Assembly: GCA_021234155.1 (NCBI GenBank)
Contig: JAJEKV010000045.1
Location: 3,951,206-4,015,205, forward strand
Direction of reading: 5' to 3'
Source of the DNA: Isoetes taiwanensis
Taxonomy: Eukaryota; Streptophyta; Lycopodiopsida; Isoetales; Isoetaceae
Length of the DNA stretch: 64,000 nucleotides
Shown: positions 32,506-44,449 of the stretch, piece by piece
Layout of the letters: each line of letters starts with the position of its first letter
Numbering within the stretch: position 1 is the stretch's first letter
The notes under the pieces: model-generated
The model's database searches: none
What the model was told of the DNA's origin: nothing
The model's input: the letters and a program-made list of their open reading frames with translations, nothing else
Program-made: the position numbers and the translations under genes

Positions 32506-34087
32506 GAAATTATTAGTTTTGTTTTAATAATATGCAATGTATGTAGTTGCTTTATCAGTATAAAAGCAATTTGGACTTATTAGTAAAATCAAATTCGAAG
32601 AAAGCAACCACTTGGGTCACTCCACGCAAATCGATTGTTTGACTGTCAAAAGGGCCTTTTACACTAAGTAATCCGAGTCGGTCAAAAAGTAGCAAAAGTT
32701 GACATAAAAACCAAAAGATAAAATGTTAGGTTAAGTTTTAACATGCTACATATACAAGTCGCATTTAATTAAGGTGGGTCACATGCGATTTCCACTCTTT
32801 TTTCGGAACCCTGTTATCTCAATCCAGAAGGAGGCGTGAATTGAGTGATTCCCCGTTATTGGCTGAAAAGAACATTTATTTCTTGTGCGAATAAAAAACT
32901 TAAAGAATATAAATGGCCTCCATTTCTAGAATGACAAGTCGAGAAACCAAAAAACACATCTAAAACCAATGAAATAGTTTACTTTCTCCATATAAAGTGC
33001 TAGCATTCAATGAATTTTTATTCATAAATATGATCATTACAATTTATTTTATAGTAGATGAAGAGACCATGGTGGTCGTACTGTCACAACGATTACACCC
33101 ATTTCATACACATGCTTTATGAACTGTCCAATTAATGTCACCATCCTCTTCCTGCCTACTTTCTTCAACGAAAGGGTCTTTCCATGACTCTCGAGTATGT
33201 ACTATCTGGTTGGAATAAGAACTACAAAAGACATAATCAAGTTAGTCAAGTGATGCCACAGATAGGACAATTAAGATAACAACCAGTTCTGAAGGCCATT
33301 TTTAAGAAATATAGAGAGCCTTTCTATAATCCAAGTCGAAGAGTGAAAAGGGCTGGTTTGAGAGCCTTTCTCGACTTGCGAGTCGAGAAAGATAGCTCAA
33401 GTGCAGGTTTAAGGGCTTTTCTCTACTCGAGAGTCGAGAAAAGGAGTCGAGAAATACTGATCAGAGAGTGAAAGCGAGATCTAAGATCCTAGGAAAAAAA
33501 AAGCGAATCCCATGGAAGAATATTCCACATTATAGCCCGCAACTAATTGAGCTTCTGCTTTTGGTAAATCAGACGGAAGTCTGTTAGTTTCTGCTAGAGA
33601 GGAAATAAAGAACACCTTGAGCTATAATGTCTGTTTGCCATGGAGGTCCGCATTCTTTACTTACGGTTCTACACCTTGAGCTATAATGTCTATTTGCTCA
33701 AAGCTCGGCTATGGCGTAGGGGTGGTAGGGCAAATTGATGAAGCAAAGATCGGGTTCGATAAACCGGGGTGTGGCGGATTCTTTTTCGTCACATTTGGGA
33801 TCTGAACTTCGGTTTGACGCTTGCAAAGTTAGCATGCAATACAGTTCTGCAGAGAAAACCCCAAAATCTATGTCTCTCGAGCTTGTGGTTCCTGTCGTAT
33901 TTCAGATGCTTATCTCCAGGGCTTGGAGCCTGCAGAATATGGAACTGAAATATCCAGGTGTTAGCGATTAAAATATGGCAAAAGACTAATATAGAGGATG
34001 CATGCTTGGACTCCTGCCTCTTAAATACCTGCGATGGATGGAGAAGAATCTGCACGATACAAAATGGTCCGACTTGGCTAAACAGAT
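32506..34087. other. Intergenic; two close inverted repeats
   Basis: No supported gene. There are two hairpins of related sequence: 33366-33391 (CTTTCTCGACT, loop TGCG, AGTCGAGAAAG) and 33417-33444 (an imperfect palindrome around CTCGAG). The motif GAGTCGAGAAA also recurs at about 33445-33456 and 32935. A direct duplication of ACACCTTGAGCTATAATGTCT lies at 33611 and 33671. Confidence 0.65.
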
Positions 34088-34432
34088 TTGATGCAAAGAA
34101 GAAGAATGAGGAGAAATAATGTTCTTGCTTTGGCTGATTCCGAGAAGATTCTGCAAGTTGATTCAATCGGTCCAAATGGAAGGCCTGATGCTGTTGGTAA
34201 TGTTATTGAGGAGAAAGCTCAAGTTGCAGATGTACTAGCAATACATGCTGCAGATGGAATAGGGAGAATAGATTATGCCCTACAGAGTGGAGGTGATATT
34301 GTAGTCTACCATACAGATGTATATTTTATGGTCAGGTTAAGGGCAAGCTTTAATGTCTGCTACAAACTTTGGCATGGGCCTGTTGTGGCTAATATAAACC
34401 TAGTTTTGTTGAAGATGCACATGTGTTGCTAG
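34088..34432 (+). pseudogene. SUN-domain-protein-like exon fragment
   Basis: Within this ORF the stretch IHAADGIGRIDYALQSGGD followed by a Val/His-rich strand resembles the start of the SUN domain in plant inner-nuclear-envelope SUN1/SUN2 proteins, which have a similar HAADGIGMVDYALASGG segment. SUN proteins join KASH proteins to form LINC complexes. Only about 40 residues match; the rest of the SUN domain (about 130 residues) does not follow within the next 500 bp. An exon boundary near 34333 is possible. An isolated exon or gene scrap is the likeliest reading. Confidence 0.5.
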
Positions 34433-35005
34433 GTAACAGTGTTATAGCAATCATAAATGCAGAACCAATATGCATGAAGCTATGAAAGCTTTTGATTTTG
34501 CAAATATCATGGAGCAGATACTGCAGTAAGAGCGAGTGCTTATTATTGTGGAGCAATGAAAGGTCAGCAAACTACGTACTGGCTTCTTTATGCACCTAGT
34601 ATCCAATAGTATTAGCATTATAAAAAATGTCAAAAGGCATGAAAGCGAGAGACGACCTACTGGCTTCTTTATACTCAAACCTGAGTAAGACTTTAGCTGT
34701 TGACTTTAGAAACGCTGGATCAAGTATTTAGATCAATGCATTTGAATTGGACTGGAATAAATGCCCTAAGGCAGTACAACTTGGCACCAAGATGTATAAA
34801 CTCTTTCCAGGCTGACATCAATTGTAAGAATGGTACAGGCTGGAGTGTTACATAAATAGAATCAATACTTCAGAGGCAACATTACTTTTCTAAATAACGT
34901 TTGAAATATATCTTCTAGTCTGGGGCAATTACTGCCACTCTAGAATTAGATTCTAAATAAGACATCTTGCTTATGAGAACTTATCTTCTTTAAGCACATG
35001 ATTTG
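34433..35005. other. Intergenic up to the LTR element
   Basis: This is AT-rich DNA with no supported gene. The last five bases (ATTTG, 35001-35005) are the target duplication of the next element. Confidence 0.6.
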
Positions 35006-35606
35006 TGATAACGAGAACAAGCAAGAAGATGAGAATGCAATGCTAGAGACGCTGTTTGATTTGGATGAAGACGAAGATAATGATGAAGAGCGACATTTCA
35101 AACGGCATCGACATTAGTTAGTTGTGATATTTGGAATATTAAATGTTATCTTGAGTTAGATGTTGAATAGTTAAATGTGTTAGAACTTTAGGAGAACATT
35201 GTTATTGAAGTTATAAAGGTTGAAGTTAAGAGTTGTACTTGTGCCATGTGGCAAGACCATAGACGGTGGAGATTTGTTGTGAAATCTATATAAAGAAGCA
35301 AGGACGTTGTTGTTAAAGAGGGGAGACTTTTGAATAGAAACCGTTATTATTGCATTCCGTGTTCTCCTTATTACAAACCCTGTATTCCAGCACGGTTCCT
35401 TCCATCGGTTTCCATCATGACTGCTTCAGAGCTTCCAGCTTCTACGGAGACCCAAATGCCAAAAGACGGAAATTCTAGTCACAATTGGAATGCTTATCTG
35501 GACAGTGCTTGGGTAAGTGTTTGTGTTGTTTAATCAAATGCTTGAAGTTCTATTCTGATTCTAGAGTACTTGGATTATGTGTTACCATAGTGAGAGTATG
35601 TTAACA
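35006..35606 (+). repeat. 5' LTR
   Basis: 601 bp, TG...CA ends, nearly identical to 39930-40529 apart from a few substitutions and indels near its start and around 35420. Confidence 0.95.
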
Positions 35607-35610
35607 TTTT

Positions 35611-35627
35611 TGGTTCCGTTGCCGGGA
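35611..35627 (+). promoter_or_regulatory. Primer-binding site, tRNA-Asp-like
   Basis: TGGTTCCGTTGCCGGGA lies 4 bp after the 5' LTR. It differs by two bases from the TGGCGCCGTTGCCGGGG-type site used by Athila/Tat elements. Confidence 0.7.
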
Positions 35628-35770
35628 CATCCTGGCAATTCCGTTTTGCTGAATTTCAAATTCGTTTTTGCTGAATTTCAGCTCTGATACAGTGGTAATT
35701 TGACCTAGTTAGGGTTCTTATTTTTCTCTGAAACTTTATGGGTAGTTGCATATACCAGTGACCTATCAAA

Positions 35771-36679
35771 TTGCCAAATTTCGTGCATAATATCAAAGTA
35801 AAACTGATGTCGAAGATATGGTGGTCCCTCAACCCAGAAAAGTGTACATTTTTAGTCACGCATGGAATGCTTTTAGGCCATATTGTGAGCAAAGATGGAT
35901 TGCTTACAGATCCGAGTAAAGTACAAGTGGTTCGTGACTTGCCTCCTCCTAAAAATATCACAGAATTAAAAAGATTCTTGGGCAAAGCAAATTATTACCG
36001 GAAGTTTTGTCACAACTTAGCTGATATAGCAGCACCTTTGAATGCTTTGGCAAGTCCAAAGGTCAAATTTGAATGGACATCTAAGTGCCAAATAGCTTTT
36101 GACAATATAAAAGCATCTATGACATCAGCTCCTATACTTATAACTCCAAATTGGGATCACGAGTTCCATGTGCACGTGGATGCATCGAAGGTGGCTGTTG
36201 GTGCTGTTTTAGCCCAACAAATAGATTCAAAAATAGATCGTCCCATTCACTTTGCCAGCAAACAACTTAATGCAGCAGAAAGAAATTATAATACCACTGA
36301 GCGAGAAGGCCTCGCAATGGTTTTTGCCGTACAAAAGTTTCGACATTATCTTCTAGGCAATTACTTTGTGTTCTTCGTTGACCATCAAGCGTTACTATAC
36401 TTAATAAACAAACCATGCACTACAGGAAGAATCACTCGTTGGTTGTTGATCCTTCAAGAGTTTAACTTTAAAGTTGTGCTTAAACCAGGAACTGCTCACA
36501 CTGTGCCAGACCATCTCTTTAGATTGTCTAATGGTGAAGAGCCAAATGGAATATATGATGATTTACCAGATGTGAACTTATTTTACGTTAATGCAATACC
36601 AACCATGGTATTGTGGCATTGCAGAATACCTTTCCAAGGGAAAGTTTCCAGAAAATTTGAATGTTGTTCAAAAATGTGA
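35771..36679 (+). pseudogene. Pol fragment: RT C-terminus and RNase H
   Basis: The sequence starts inside RT, with NPEKCTFLVTHGMLLGHIVS (residues 21-40) and LKRFLGKANYYRKF (about 66-79). RNase H follows: FHVHVDASKVAVGAVLAQ with Asp137, TTEREGLAMVFA with Glu near 179, and FVDHQALLYL with Asp204, so its catalytic set is present. The palm domain with the YxDD box is absent upstream, where the next 150 bp lead straight to the LTR. The frame is open to the stop at 36679, where it overlaps the integrase ORF in another frame. It cannot act as a reverse transcriptase. Confidence 0.9.
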
Positions 36680-37452
36680 GTTTTCACGAAAAGCTCAACC
36701 ATATACCTTAATTGCGGGACAATTATATAAAAAGGGAAAGGACTTTGTATTACGTAGGTGTGTCTTACCTCATGAAACTCAGGATATTGTACATGAGGCA
36801 CACCAAGGAGTGGCAGGTGGCCATTTCTCCGCTGAATTAACAGCGAGGAAATTCTTCAATCAGGCTTTTGGTGGCCGACATTATTCAAGGATGCTTATCA
36901 ATTCACTAAGACTTGTGATATCTGTCAAAGGATTGGTAAACCATCTGAAAGGACTTATATGCCTTTGAATCCGATTATGCCTCTGGGTCCTTTTGAAAAG
37001 TGGGGAATGGACTTTGTGGGTCCAATTTCTCCACCCGCATCACAAGAGCTCAGTATATTCTTGTTCTAACAGACTACCATACGAAATGGGCTGAGGCTCG
37101 AGCTTTGAAAGATAATACGGCTCGGAGCGTTGCTAAAGTGTTATATCAACAAGTTATCACTAGATTTGGCTGCCCAATCGAATTGGTATCAGACCGTGGT
37201 GGACATTTTATTAATGAGACGGTGGAAATACTCACTCGAGACTTCTTAATCATGCATAGGAAGTCTACTCCGTATTATCCACGTGCTAAGGTTCTCATCA
37301 CAATTCTTAAAAAGGTTTGTGACTCATCAAGAACAGATTGGGAGGCTAAGCTTCCAGCAGTTTTATGGGCATATCGAACTAGTTTCAAATCTGTGACAGG
37401 TCATACCCCTTTCCAATTAGCATACGGTATTGAAGCCGTATTGAATTTGTAA
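36591..37452 (+). pseudogene. Integrase, damaged
   Basis: The N-terminal zinc region reads HEAHQGVAGGHFSAELTARK, then shifts by one base; the CxxC part (CDICQRIGKPS) is in the other frame near 36925. The core starts with WGMDFVGPIS (catalytic Asp, about 37000) and continues TDYHTKWAEA, FGCPIELVSDRGGHF (second Asp, about 37195) and STPYYPRAKVL. In that last motif the family has a conserved Gln-Ala-Asn-Gly and Glu, so the third acidic residue is lost. It ends with LPAVLWAYRTS and GHTPFQLAYG. The integrase inserts element cDNA into the chromosome; this copy is inactive. Confidence 0.9.
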
Positions 37453-37484
37453 TACCTTCATTAAGGGTTGCTGTTCACTATAGG

Positions 37485-39512
37485 TTGGGAGATGTTCAAT
37501 CTCTACAACACCGATTATTCAAGTTGGAACTTCTAGACGAGACTCGGCAGAAAGCAGTATGGTCTCAAAGAAAAGATCGTAGGAAGGCATGGATAGATCG
37601 AAGGCAAAAACTGAAAAATCTTGAAGAAGGTCACAAAGTTTTACTCTATGATTCTAGATATCTTAAGCATCCTGGAAAATTGAAAATTAGATGGTTAGGG
37701 CCATTTATAGTTCATAAATTTAATTCAAATGGTTCAGTCCAATTAATGAATTTGCAAGGAGAATTGTTCCATACATTGGTAAATGGCTCTAGACTTAAAC
37801 GTTATGAAGAAAGATCAGTTGAGCATGTACGTATGGTTTTACCTGTACTAGATAAACATTCGACAAGCAAAAAGAAACGATTTCCTAAGTTTTTTGTAGT
37901 TGCTTTATGGAAATGTGATTATCCTATGGATATAAGTCATCCTTATTTAAGGAAGAAGCAGCAAGTTCAAAATGACAATGGAATTCTGAAATTGCTATTC
38001 ACACCAAGCTTGTCTAAGGCTGCTAAGAGATCATGGAATAGTGGTCTTGGTCTTATTACTAAAAATCAATTCATGAATGTTTCATATCATTTAGGATTTT
38101 GGCCTCCACATAGAATTCTCTTTTGCATAGTTCTGGGTATACAAATAACAAAACGAGGAAGATTATTTTCTGATAAGCTCTCTAAAGAGCAAAGCAAAGC
38201 ACGATATCAACTCCAAGAAAGATCTTGGAGGCACAAGTTCATCAGACCAATCCTTCCTAAACCATTTTGCAAGAGACTATCTAGTTCTAAAATCCCTCAT
38301 CTAGATTTTAAGACCATTGCATTATTGACAAAGGCAAAATTGTTGTCATTTGTTCAGATTAAGATGCCCATACCATTAGAAGATATGATTAGCGAATTTT
38401 TGACTAATTATGACCCAAACGCACATTATGGCTTTACTCGATCAACTGGTTCATTTTGTTTAACTCCAGCATTAGTTGGAAAAGCTTTAAAGTTACCTGA
38501 TACTCCCATCATTTTGATACAACAATATGTGCCCTTGCATCAATATGGTATTAAACAAGAAAGTCATGGATTTAATATTGACAGTGCATTGTCGCCATAT
38601 AAAGTTTCGTTGGCTAGTTTGAATGAAAAATTAACGTCTTTGACTGTTTATTCTGCTAAAAGATGGTTTGCCTATATTTTCCAAGCCATACAAGGCTCAG
38701 AAATTCCGTGGGCTACAATAGTTCATTCCCAACTTGCATATGCTTTGCGCAATCGATTTGAACTTATACCATCTGCTCAGATTTGCAAAATCCACTTACA
38801 AATTATTTTTGATTATCTTTTACAGGAGGGTCTTCCAACTTCTGAAACTTTTATGACGCATCCACCACCGGTTGAAGATATTTTCCATGTTGAACCTATA
38901 CCTAAAGTTCAACGTGATGTTTCTTCAAAGACTCTTGAATTTTTCAATTTGCAACAGAAATTTATTGAAGAAATTACAGCTGAAAAGGAGTTGCAGATTA
39001 CTCATTTGCAGCAGCAAAACATGGCTCTTACGGACAAATTTGCTCACTTAGAAGCTGAATATCAAATCAAGCAAAAGGATTTTGATAGTTTGACATCTAG
39101 ATGTACTGATTTCCAGCAGCAAAATGATCGTGCGAATCATATTATTCAACAGTTTGAAAGACAAAAAGCTAATTTCCGGGAGAAATCCCAAAAGCTTGTG
39201 CACACTCTTGATGAGCTAAAAGTTGAAAATAACAGGCTTCGAACTAAAGTTGCTGACCTTCAAGGTTCACCTATGAAGTCTAATCTTCCTACTCTAGAAC
39301 AGTTTTTGCACTTACCACCTTACAAACCTGCAACCTCTATTGAATGGAGAAAAGATTTTCTGGCAGATCCAGACATAGCAAGTTATTTTCAGGCTGCACC
39401 AACATCATTGCAGGAAAGCTTTAACTTTGATCCTAGATTCCGCCGCAGACTTCCACTGACATCAACTGAAGGCAAACCCAATTGGGTTATAGTTCCCAGA
39501 GTTGATTGGTGA
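37485..39512 (+). CDS. 675-residue ORF: integrase C-terminus fused to a plant-transposon-protein-like and coiled-coil region
   Basis: Residues about 1-110 are the integrase C-terminal region (GHKVLLYDSRYLKHPGKLKI, RWLGPFIV). There is no stop before the next part. Residues about 290-470 resemble the plant transposon-protein domain often seen in Athila-type elements (MISEFLTNYDPN, SFCLTPALVGKALKLPDT, a later IPSAQICKIHLQIIFDYLL). Residues about 480-600 are a Gln/Glu/Lys-rich coiled coil (EEITAEKELQITHLQQQN, ENNRLRTKVADLQ). No transmembrane envelope-like segment is evident. The frame stays open for 2 kb in an element whose pol is otherwise broken. The role is unknown; a structural or Gag-like role is my guess. 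Confidence 0.75.
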   Translation: MGDVQSLQHRLFKLELLDETRQKAVWSQRKDRRKAWIDRRQKLKNLEEGHKVLLYDSRYLKHPGKLKIRWLGPFIVHKFNSNGSVQLMNLQGELFHTLVNGSRLKRYEERSVEHVRMVLPVLDKHSTSKKKRFPKFFVVALWKCDYPMDISHPYLRKKQQVQNDNGILKLLFTPSLSKAAKRSWNSGLGLITKNQFMNVSYHLGFWPPHRILFCIVLGIQITKRGRLFSDKLSKEQSKARYQLQERSWRHKFIRPILPKPFCKRLSSSKIPHLDFKTIALLTKAKLLSFVQIKMPIPLEDMISEFLTNYDPNAHYGFTRSTGSFCLTPALVGKALKLPDTPIILIQQYVPLHQYGIKQESHGFNIDSALSPYKVSLASLNEKLTSLTVYSAKRWFAYIFQAIQGSEIPWATIVHSQLAYALRNRFELIPSAQICKIHLQIIFDYLLQEGLPTSETFMTHPPPVEDIFHVEPIPKVQRDVSSKTLEFFNLQQKFIEEITAEKELQITHLQQQNMALTDKFAHLEAEYQIKQKDFDSLTSRCTDFQQQNDRANHIIQQFERQKANFREKSQKLVHTLDELKVENNRLRTKVADLQGSPMKSNLPTLEQFLHLPPYKPATSIEWRKDFLADPDIASYFQAAPTSLQESFNFDPRFRRRLPLTSTEGKPNWVIVPRVDW

Positions 39513-39929
39513 TACAAAGTCTATCATCGGCAACTTTGAAGCTTTTGTGAAGGCGGCACAACTTAGTTCAGATCCAATTGTTTATGACCAAGCAAAATTT
39601 GTCAAATTGCTGGAAATCATAATTACTCCTCATACAAGTGCCAAAGATACTTTAATCAATATTAATCCTAATCTTTCTTGCAGGAAGACAAAGATGGATA
39701 CTGCCTTGTTCATTAAGGCAAATCATTTACCAGCTATCCCTCCTTACTTTGTTTGAGAAGATGGCTGAAACAGGATTTCTTATCAATGCATCTTGACTTA
39801 TTGGGATCCTAAAGCTGCAATTCATGGCAAACGCAGGAAAGAGATTTACACTTTCTACCAGCACTACAAGCATGTTCATGTGCGCGAAGGTGGAGAGCGA
39901 TTGCTCTCCACAAAAGTGGGGAATAATGA
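39502..39929 (+). other. End of internal region and purine tract of the LTR element
   Basis: Two short open frames (39502-39756, 39793-40002) continue the hydrophilic 3' ORF region in other frames after its stop, so the ORF may once have been longer. AAAAGTGGGGAATAA at 39912-39926 is the probable polypurine tract directly before the 3' LTR. Confidence 0.55.
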
Positions 39930-40529
39930 TGATAACGAGAACAAGCAAGAAGATGAGAATGCAATGCTAGAGACCATTTGTTTGATTTGGATGAAGAGCT
40001 AAGATAATGATGAACGACATTTCAAAGCGGCATCGACATTAGTTAGTTGTGATATTTGGAATATTAAATGTTATCTTGAGTTAGATGTTGAATAGTTAAA
40101 TGTGTTAGAACTTTAGGAGAACATTGTTATTGAAGTTATAAAGGTTGAAGTTAAGAGTTGTACTTGTGCCATGTGGCAAGACCATAGACGGTGGAGATTT
40201 ATTGTGAAATCTATATAAAGAAGCCAGTACGTTGTTGTTAAAGAGGGGAGACTTTTGAATATAAACCGTTATTATTGCATTTCGTGTTCTCCTTTATTAC
40301 AAACCCTGTATTCCAGCACGGTTCCTTCCATCGGTTTCCATCATGGCGCTTGAGCTTCCAAATTTCTCTGAGACCCAAATGCCAAAAGACGGAAATTCTA
40401 GTCACAATTGGAATGCTTATCTGGACAGTGCTTGGGTAAGTGTTTGTGTTGTTTAATCAAATGCTTGAAGTTCTATTCTGATTCTAGAGTACTTGGATTA
40501 TGTGTTACCATAGTGAGAGTATGTTAACA
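39930..40529 (+). repeat. 3' LTR
   Basis: 600 bp, matches 35006-35606. Followed by the target duplication ATTTG at 40530-40534. Confidence 0.95.
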
Positions 40530-40534
40530 ATTTG

Positions 40535-42539
40535 AGAAATTATAATAGTAATGTGGCTAAATCAGCAGTAGAACAGTAATGTGGCTAGATTCCTTCTATA
40601 ACAGCAGTGGAAAATTGTGAGGAACTGGAAAGCCCTGTTATAAACATTCATGAAAGTTAGGCTTTAGCTATGAACTCTGTAGTATTGCATGTAGAAGCAG
40701 AGGTATGCTTCATATGTAACAGAAGTTTATCATGGAAGTCTTAAACATCTACAATTGTTCTCGTTATTTTGATTTACTGTATGAGCACTAAAAGGATAGC
40801 AGAGAAAGTTTGAAGTAGTATATAGACATTGTCTTATCAAGATAGTAGGTAGCTGCCTTTGCAATTTGACTAAAGAGAAAATAAAACTTCAGTGACCTCA
40901 AAATAACTAGTTCATGAAGCATTCACGTATGGAAAGGAAAGCCAGCGTGTCTTTACCAAGACCGTCCCTGCATATTTGTCCCCGCGACTGCGGAAGAATA
41001 GTGCTTTGTGCTTCGATCGCAAAGTGGGCTAAGAACATGAAGGGAAGCAAGTTTATCAAAATTCATTAAATATCATTATTTTCTGCATGCATTGTTGTCT
41101 ATGGCTAAAGCTTGGCCGGAATGCACAAAAATTTTATAAAAATGCCTATCGCAGGTATTTCAGTGTTGAAAGAAGCCAAGGTTGATATTGGACTGGAGTT
41201 ACAGCCTTTACAATCAATGAAAATCCGATTCTGGGCTGTTTTTTATCGGATTCTTGCTTCTTGCCAATCTTTTCTGGAAATTTGGCTCCAAAGCTACAAC
41301 TTTAAAATCTGTCACAGAGTTACAAGGTTGTGACATAAGTTTTCGCATAAGTTTTCACACCTTCTTTGGCAACCTATTGTGGGTACTGCATTGGTTTTAT
41401 GGTTATTTACAGGTAAGCTGAAGAAGCATTCAACTAACACTAGGTGCTTTGATTTTCCCATGTAAAGAGTCACTGTTGATGAGCGGCTCTCATCACATTA
41501 TCACTTTGGATTTGATCTTAATTGTTCGATTTGTATAAGTAGAAGCAGCATTTTTGGCTGGATGCATCCACTGTGATTATGTCAGCAGTAGGAAAGACCT
41601 TGACTTATTTAATACAATGCAGCCATCGTTTATGAACTGCGATTTGCTGTTCTTAACAAGAGAAGCTAATGAATAAGGCAAGGTTCTCCATTACCGGTCA
41701 TAACAAAGGGTACTTGACCTGCGTGATGTTTTATTCTGACTTAAGTGGTGGTGCTTTCTTATGAACTAGGACAGCCCACGGCTCAGTTGATTGCAGTAGA
41801 AGATTGAACAATCAAATGTAGTTCCTAATTTTTGTGCCTTTTTAAGGATATGGATGATGATAGAGATTGCTAAAGAGACTAATAAGTAACTGCTTACCAA
41901 AAGCATACTCCATAAGAAAGCCATTCTATAGTATATAAGTTCCTTTTTGCACCCAAAAGAAGTATTTACCTATTTGCTTGAAACCACATGCAAAGTTACA
42001 ATTTAGTTTAGAATTATATAGATGCATTACTAGCTCTAATCGCAAACACAATAGAGCTGGTAATTTTTTCACTGATTTATGTTCTAAGGTTATCTTTCAC
42101 TGATTTATGTTCCAAGGTTATCTTGTGACTATAATGTGCATTGCACACTTATTTTGTGCAGACCAACATGCCCATATAATAATACAATGTGAATGCATCA
42201 ACTGCCCAAGTCACAAGCTGAAATTGTTCTCGTTGGAAGACATGCAGTGACACGTTTCAATGGGTGATATACGAGACAACTCAATGCCAATTCAGATGAC
42301 CACTAGACAAATAGCCAATGCACAAATTATTACTAAAACTGGGTTGTACATATCCTGGACATCACCCCTCTTGCAAAAGAACCCAACATTATCCATGGCC
42401 ACCACAACCCCAAGTCATCATTTTCCAGACATAACCACTCAACCAAAAAAAAAAAAAATGGGGTGGTTTGGGGGGAGGGAGGGATGGTGGGATGGTGTTG
42501 GAGAGAAACTCCATTCCACTTCACTCACGATGTAGTATG
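40535..42539. other. Intergenic, no recognised feature
   Basis: This is AT-rich sequence with only short random-looking ORFs. A small tandem copy of CACTGATTTATGTTCYAAGG lies at about 42070-42120. Confidence 0.6.
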
Positions 42540-42672
42540 AGCACCTATGACTTAGAGCATTGGTCCTTCCCCCTACACCATGGGCACTGCACCGATGGCC
42601 ATATTTGGGTCCAATTCCCGGAGGTGAAAAATAAATAAATAAAATAAAAAATAAAAAAAATACACGACCCAA
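42540..42672 (+). mobile_element. Possible tRNA-derived SINE
   Basis: The sequence contains GGGTCCAATTCCCGG (42606-42620), a B-box/T-arm-like stem-loop. It is followed directly by an A-rich tail of AAATA/AAATAAAA repeats (42625-42662). The upstream 60 bp (TTAGAGCATTGGTCC) could hold a weak A box. The layout of tRNA-like head plus A-rich tail fits a short SINE. No target duplication was found by eye. Confidence 0.4.
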
Positions 42673-44446
42673 AGGGCTCTTGTATACATATATTATAATT
42701 AAAAAAAGAAAACTTAGAACATATTTGGATCTTCAAATAAGAAATGGGATTGCTCCTAGTCTTGTTTGGGCTGCAAAGCAACATAAAATAAACCATACAA
42801 TAAGAACACATCATAATAAATTTAGTTTCCACAGCAGAGTTCTTATACGCCTTGAAGTCCTGCGGACAATAGCTCGTAAGCTTTCGCCCGCTATCGCGCC
42901 CGAAACGTCGAAAAGGTCCTCCCCTTGATTAGAGCTGTTACGGACAAGTCCACCAGCCCTAGCACCAATACTATCCTTAATAAGGTTGCCAAGATAAAAT
43001 TCTAGCACATACTCTAGAGCCCAGTGCCCCCCAATGCCAATAAGTTTGACAAAGGGCTAAGGATGGTGCTCTTATTCATGTAAACTTCACCACTGTACTT
43101 GCCACATGGCGGCTCTTCCATTCTAGCTAGGAGATCAACATCATCTCCCAGTTCTTCACCCCTGACACTGACATCACCGGCAGATGACGGGCTTCCGCCG
43201 GTCATGATATATGCAGTAGCTCCTTCTCTGCCTATAGTTGCAAGGGAAGGAAAAGTTCTATCGGCTGCATGAATAGAGCTTCTACTGCAATTGTCAGCAT
43301 CTTGATGGGATTTTGCTCCTCCGATTCCAGTTGCCCACACGGTTGAGAAGTGTCTGGGCTGCAGCATCTTTGGAATGCATCCCTTCCATAGCTCCCTTCC
43401 TCATTTTCCTGCTTTGTGATCTTACAATGGTGTGTCGTATGCCTTTTATTACGTCCATCTCCTATCGACACCTACATATTCACATGGCATTGTATTTAGA
43501 GGCCTTAACACCAATTTTTAGTTGCCAAAAAAAAGGGGGATACAATTCAACCTCCAATATTTTTGATTTGCCCCTAAGGGGCAAACCCTCGCTCATGTGT
43601 ATTTTTGGCATATTCTAAGTATATTATGAAATATGCCTAAAATATGCAGAAAATTGCTCCAAACTGACTGTTGCCTATAAAATGTCGGTCAACTGTGTTT
43701 CGGGAGAAGAATGGAGCTATGTGGGGTTGTAATTATTGAAGAGCTTGAAACAGTGGGTGCCAGATTGCCCGCATGGCTTCACGATCCTAGCCTTAAGTTA
43801 GCCATGGCTCCTAATTGCCTTGCAATTGCCCTCAGATCCGTCCTTGTTATATCGGAATGGATATAGTTAGAAGCGCCTCGTTCTTCAAACCCTTTTGCAA
43901 ATGTGATCAAAATAGGTACTGGAGATGGAGAAATTATCATGGCATTAAAATGGCACATGTTTTTTCATGAGGAAAGCAGAAACATGAATTTAGGGTTTAG
44001 GCATTTGCTCGAACTAATTTGCAGAAGAACCCGGTCAAGTTGGTTACGATACTTTTGCTGAGTCGCTTTTCCAAAAGAACCGACTGCTAAAGGTAAATTA
44101 ACATCCGTTATTTTGTAGGTCAGTTTTTTGCGTTTTTAATAAGCTTAGACGCATTATTTATCTTATGTTTTTGCTTATAGTATAACCTAAACAAATTTGT
44201 TTGTCAATTCAACTGCAAAATTGATAAATTTAAAAACTTAGATCTATACAGATTTTCCTTTTTGGCCTGCCACACAAACTCATGTATCCATGGCTTTTAA
44301 TATTGCATAGTTTCAATCACTACTAATACTGTAAGAAATGACCCTGTGATGATAGTAGGGAAGTTCTTTTCTGGCATTCTATATTAGGTACAAATGATAC
44401 TATTCCAGATTCCTGATCTTTTATCTCTGTTTTTCTCTAACTAACA
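42673..44446. other. Intergenic with one unassigned open frame
   Basis: A 117-codon minus-strand ORF at 43014-43367 encodes an acidic, Gly/Ser-rich stretch (GGSPSSAGDVSVRGEELGDD) of no family I recognise. It could be an exon scrap. Nothing else is supported. Confidence 0.3.
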
Positions 44447-44449
44447 CTA

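Larger units (their letters stand above)
35006..40529 (+). mobile_element. Ty3-type (Athila/Tat-like) LTR retrotransposon with internal deletion
   Basis: LTRs at 35006-35606 and 39930-40529 start TGATAACGAG and end ATGTTAACA. Target duplications of ATTTG lie at 35001-35005 and 40530-40534. A primer-binding site resembling tRNA-Asp and a purine tract abut the LTRs. Inside are the end of RT, RNase H, integrase and a long 3' ORF. Gag, protease and the RT catalytic part are missing, so the internal region is only 4.3 kb. The tRNA-Asp site and the extra 3' ORF point to the Ogre/Tat/Athila group. It transposed once as a complete insertion (TSD intact) and is now non-autonomous. Confidence 0.95.

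Noticed and set aside
37485-39512. Envelope-like protein in the Ty3 element
   Set aside because: No signal peptide, hydrophobic fusion-like or transmembrane segment is visible. The coiled coil alone does not support it.
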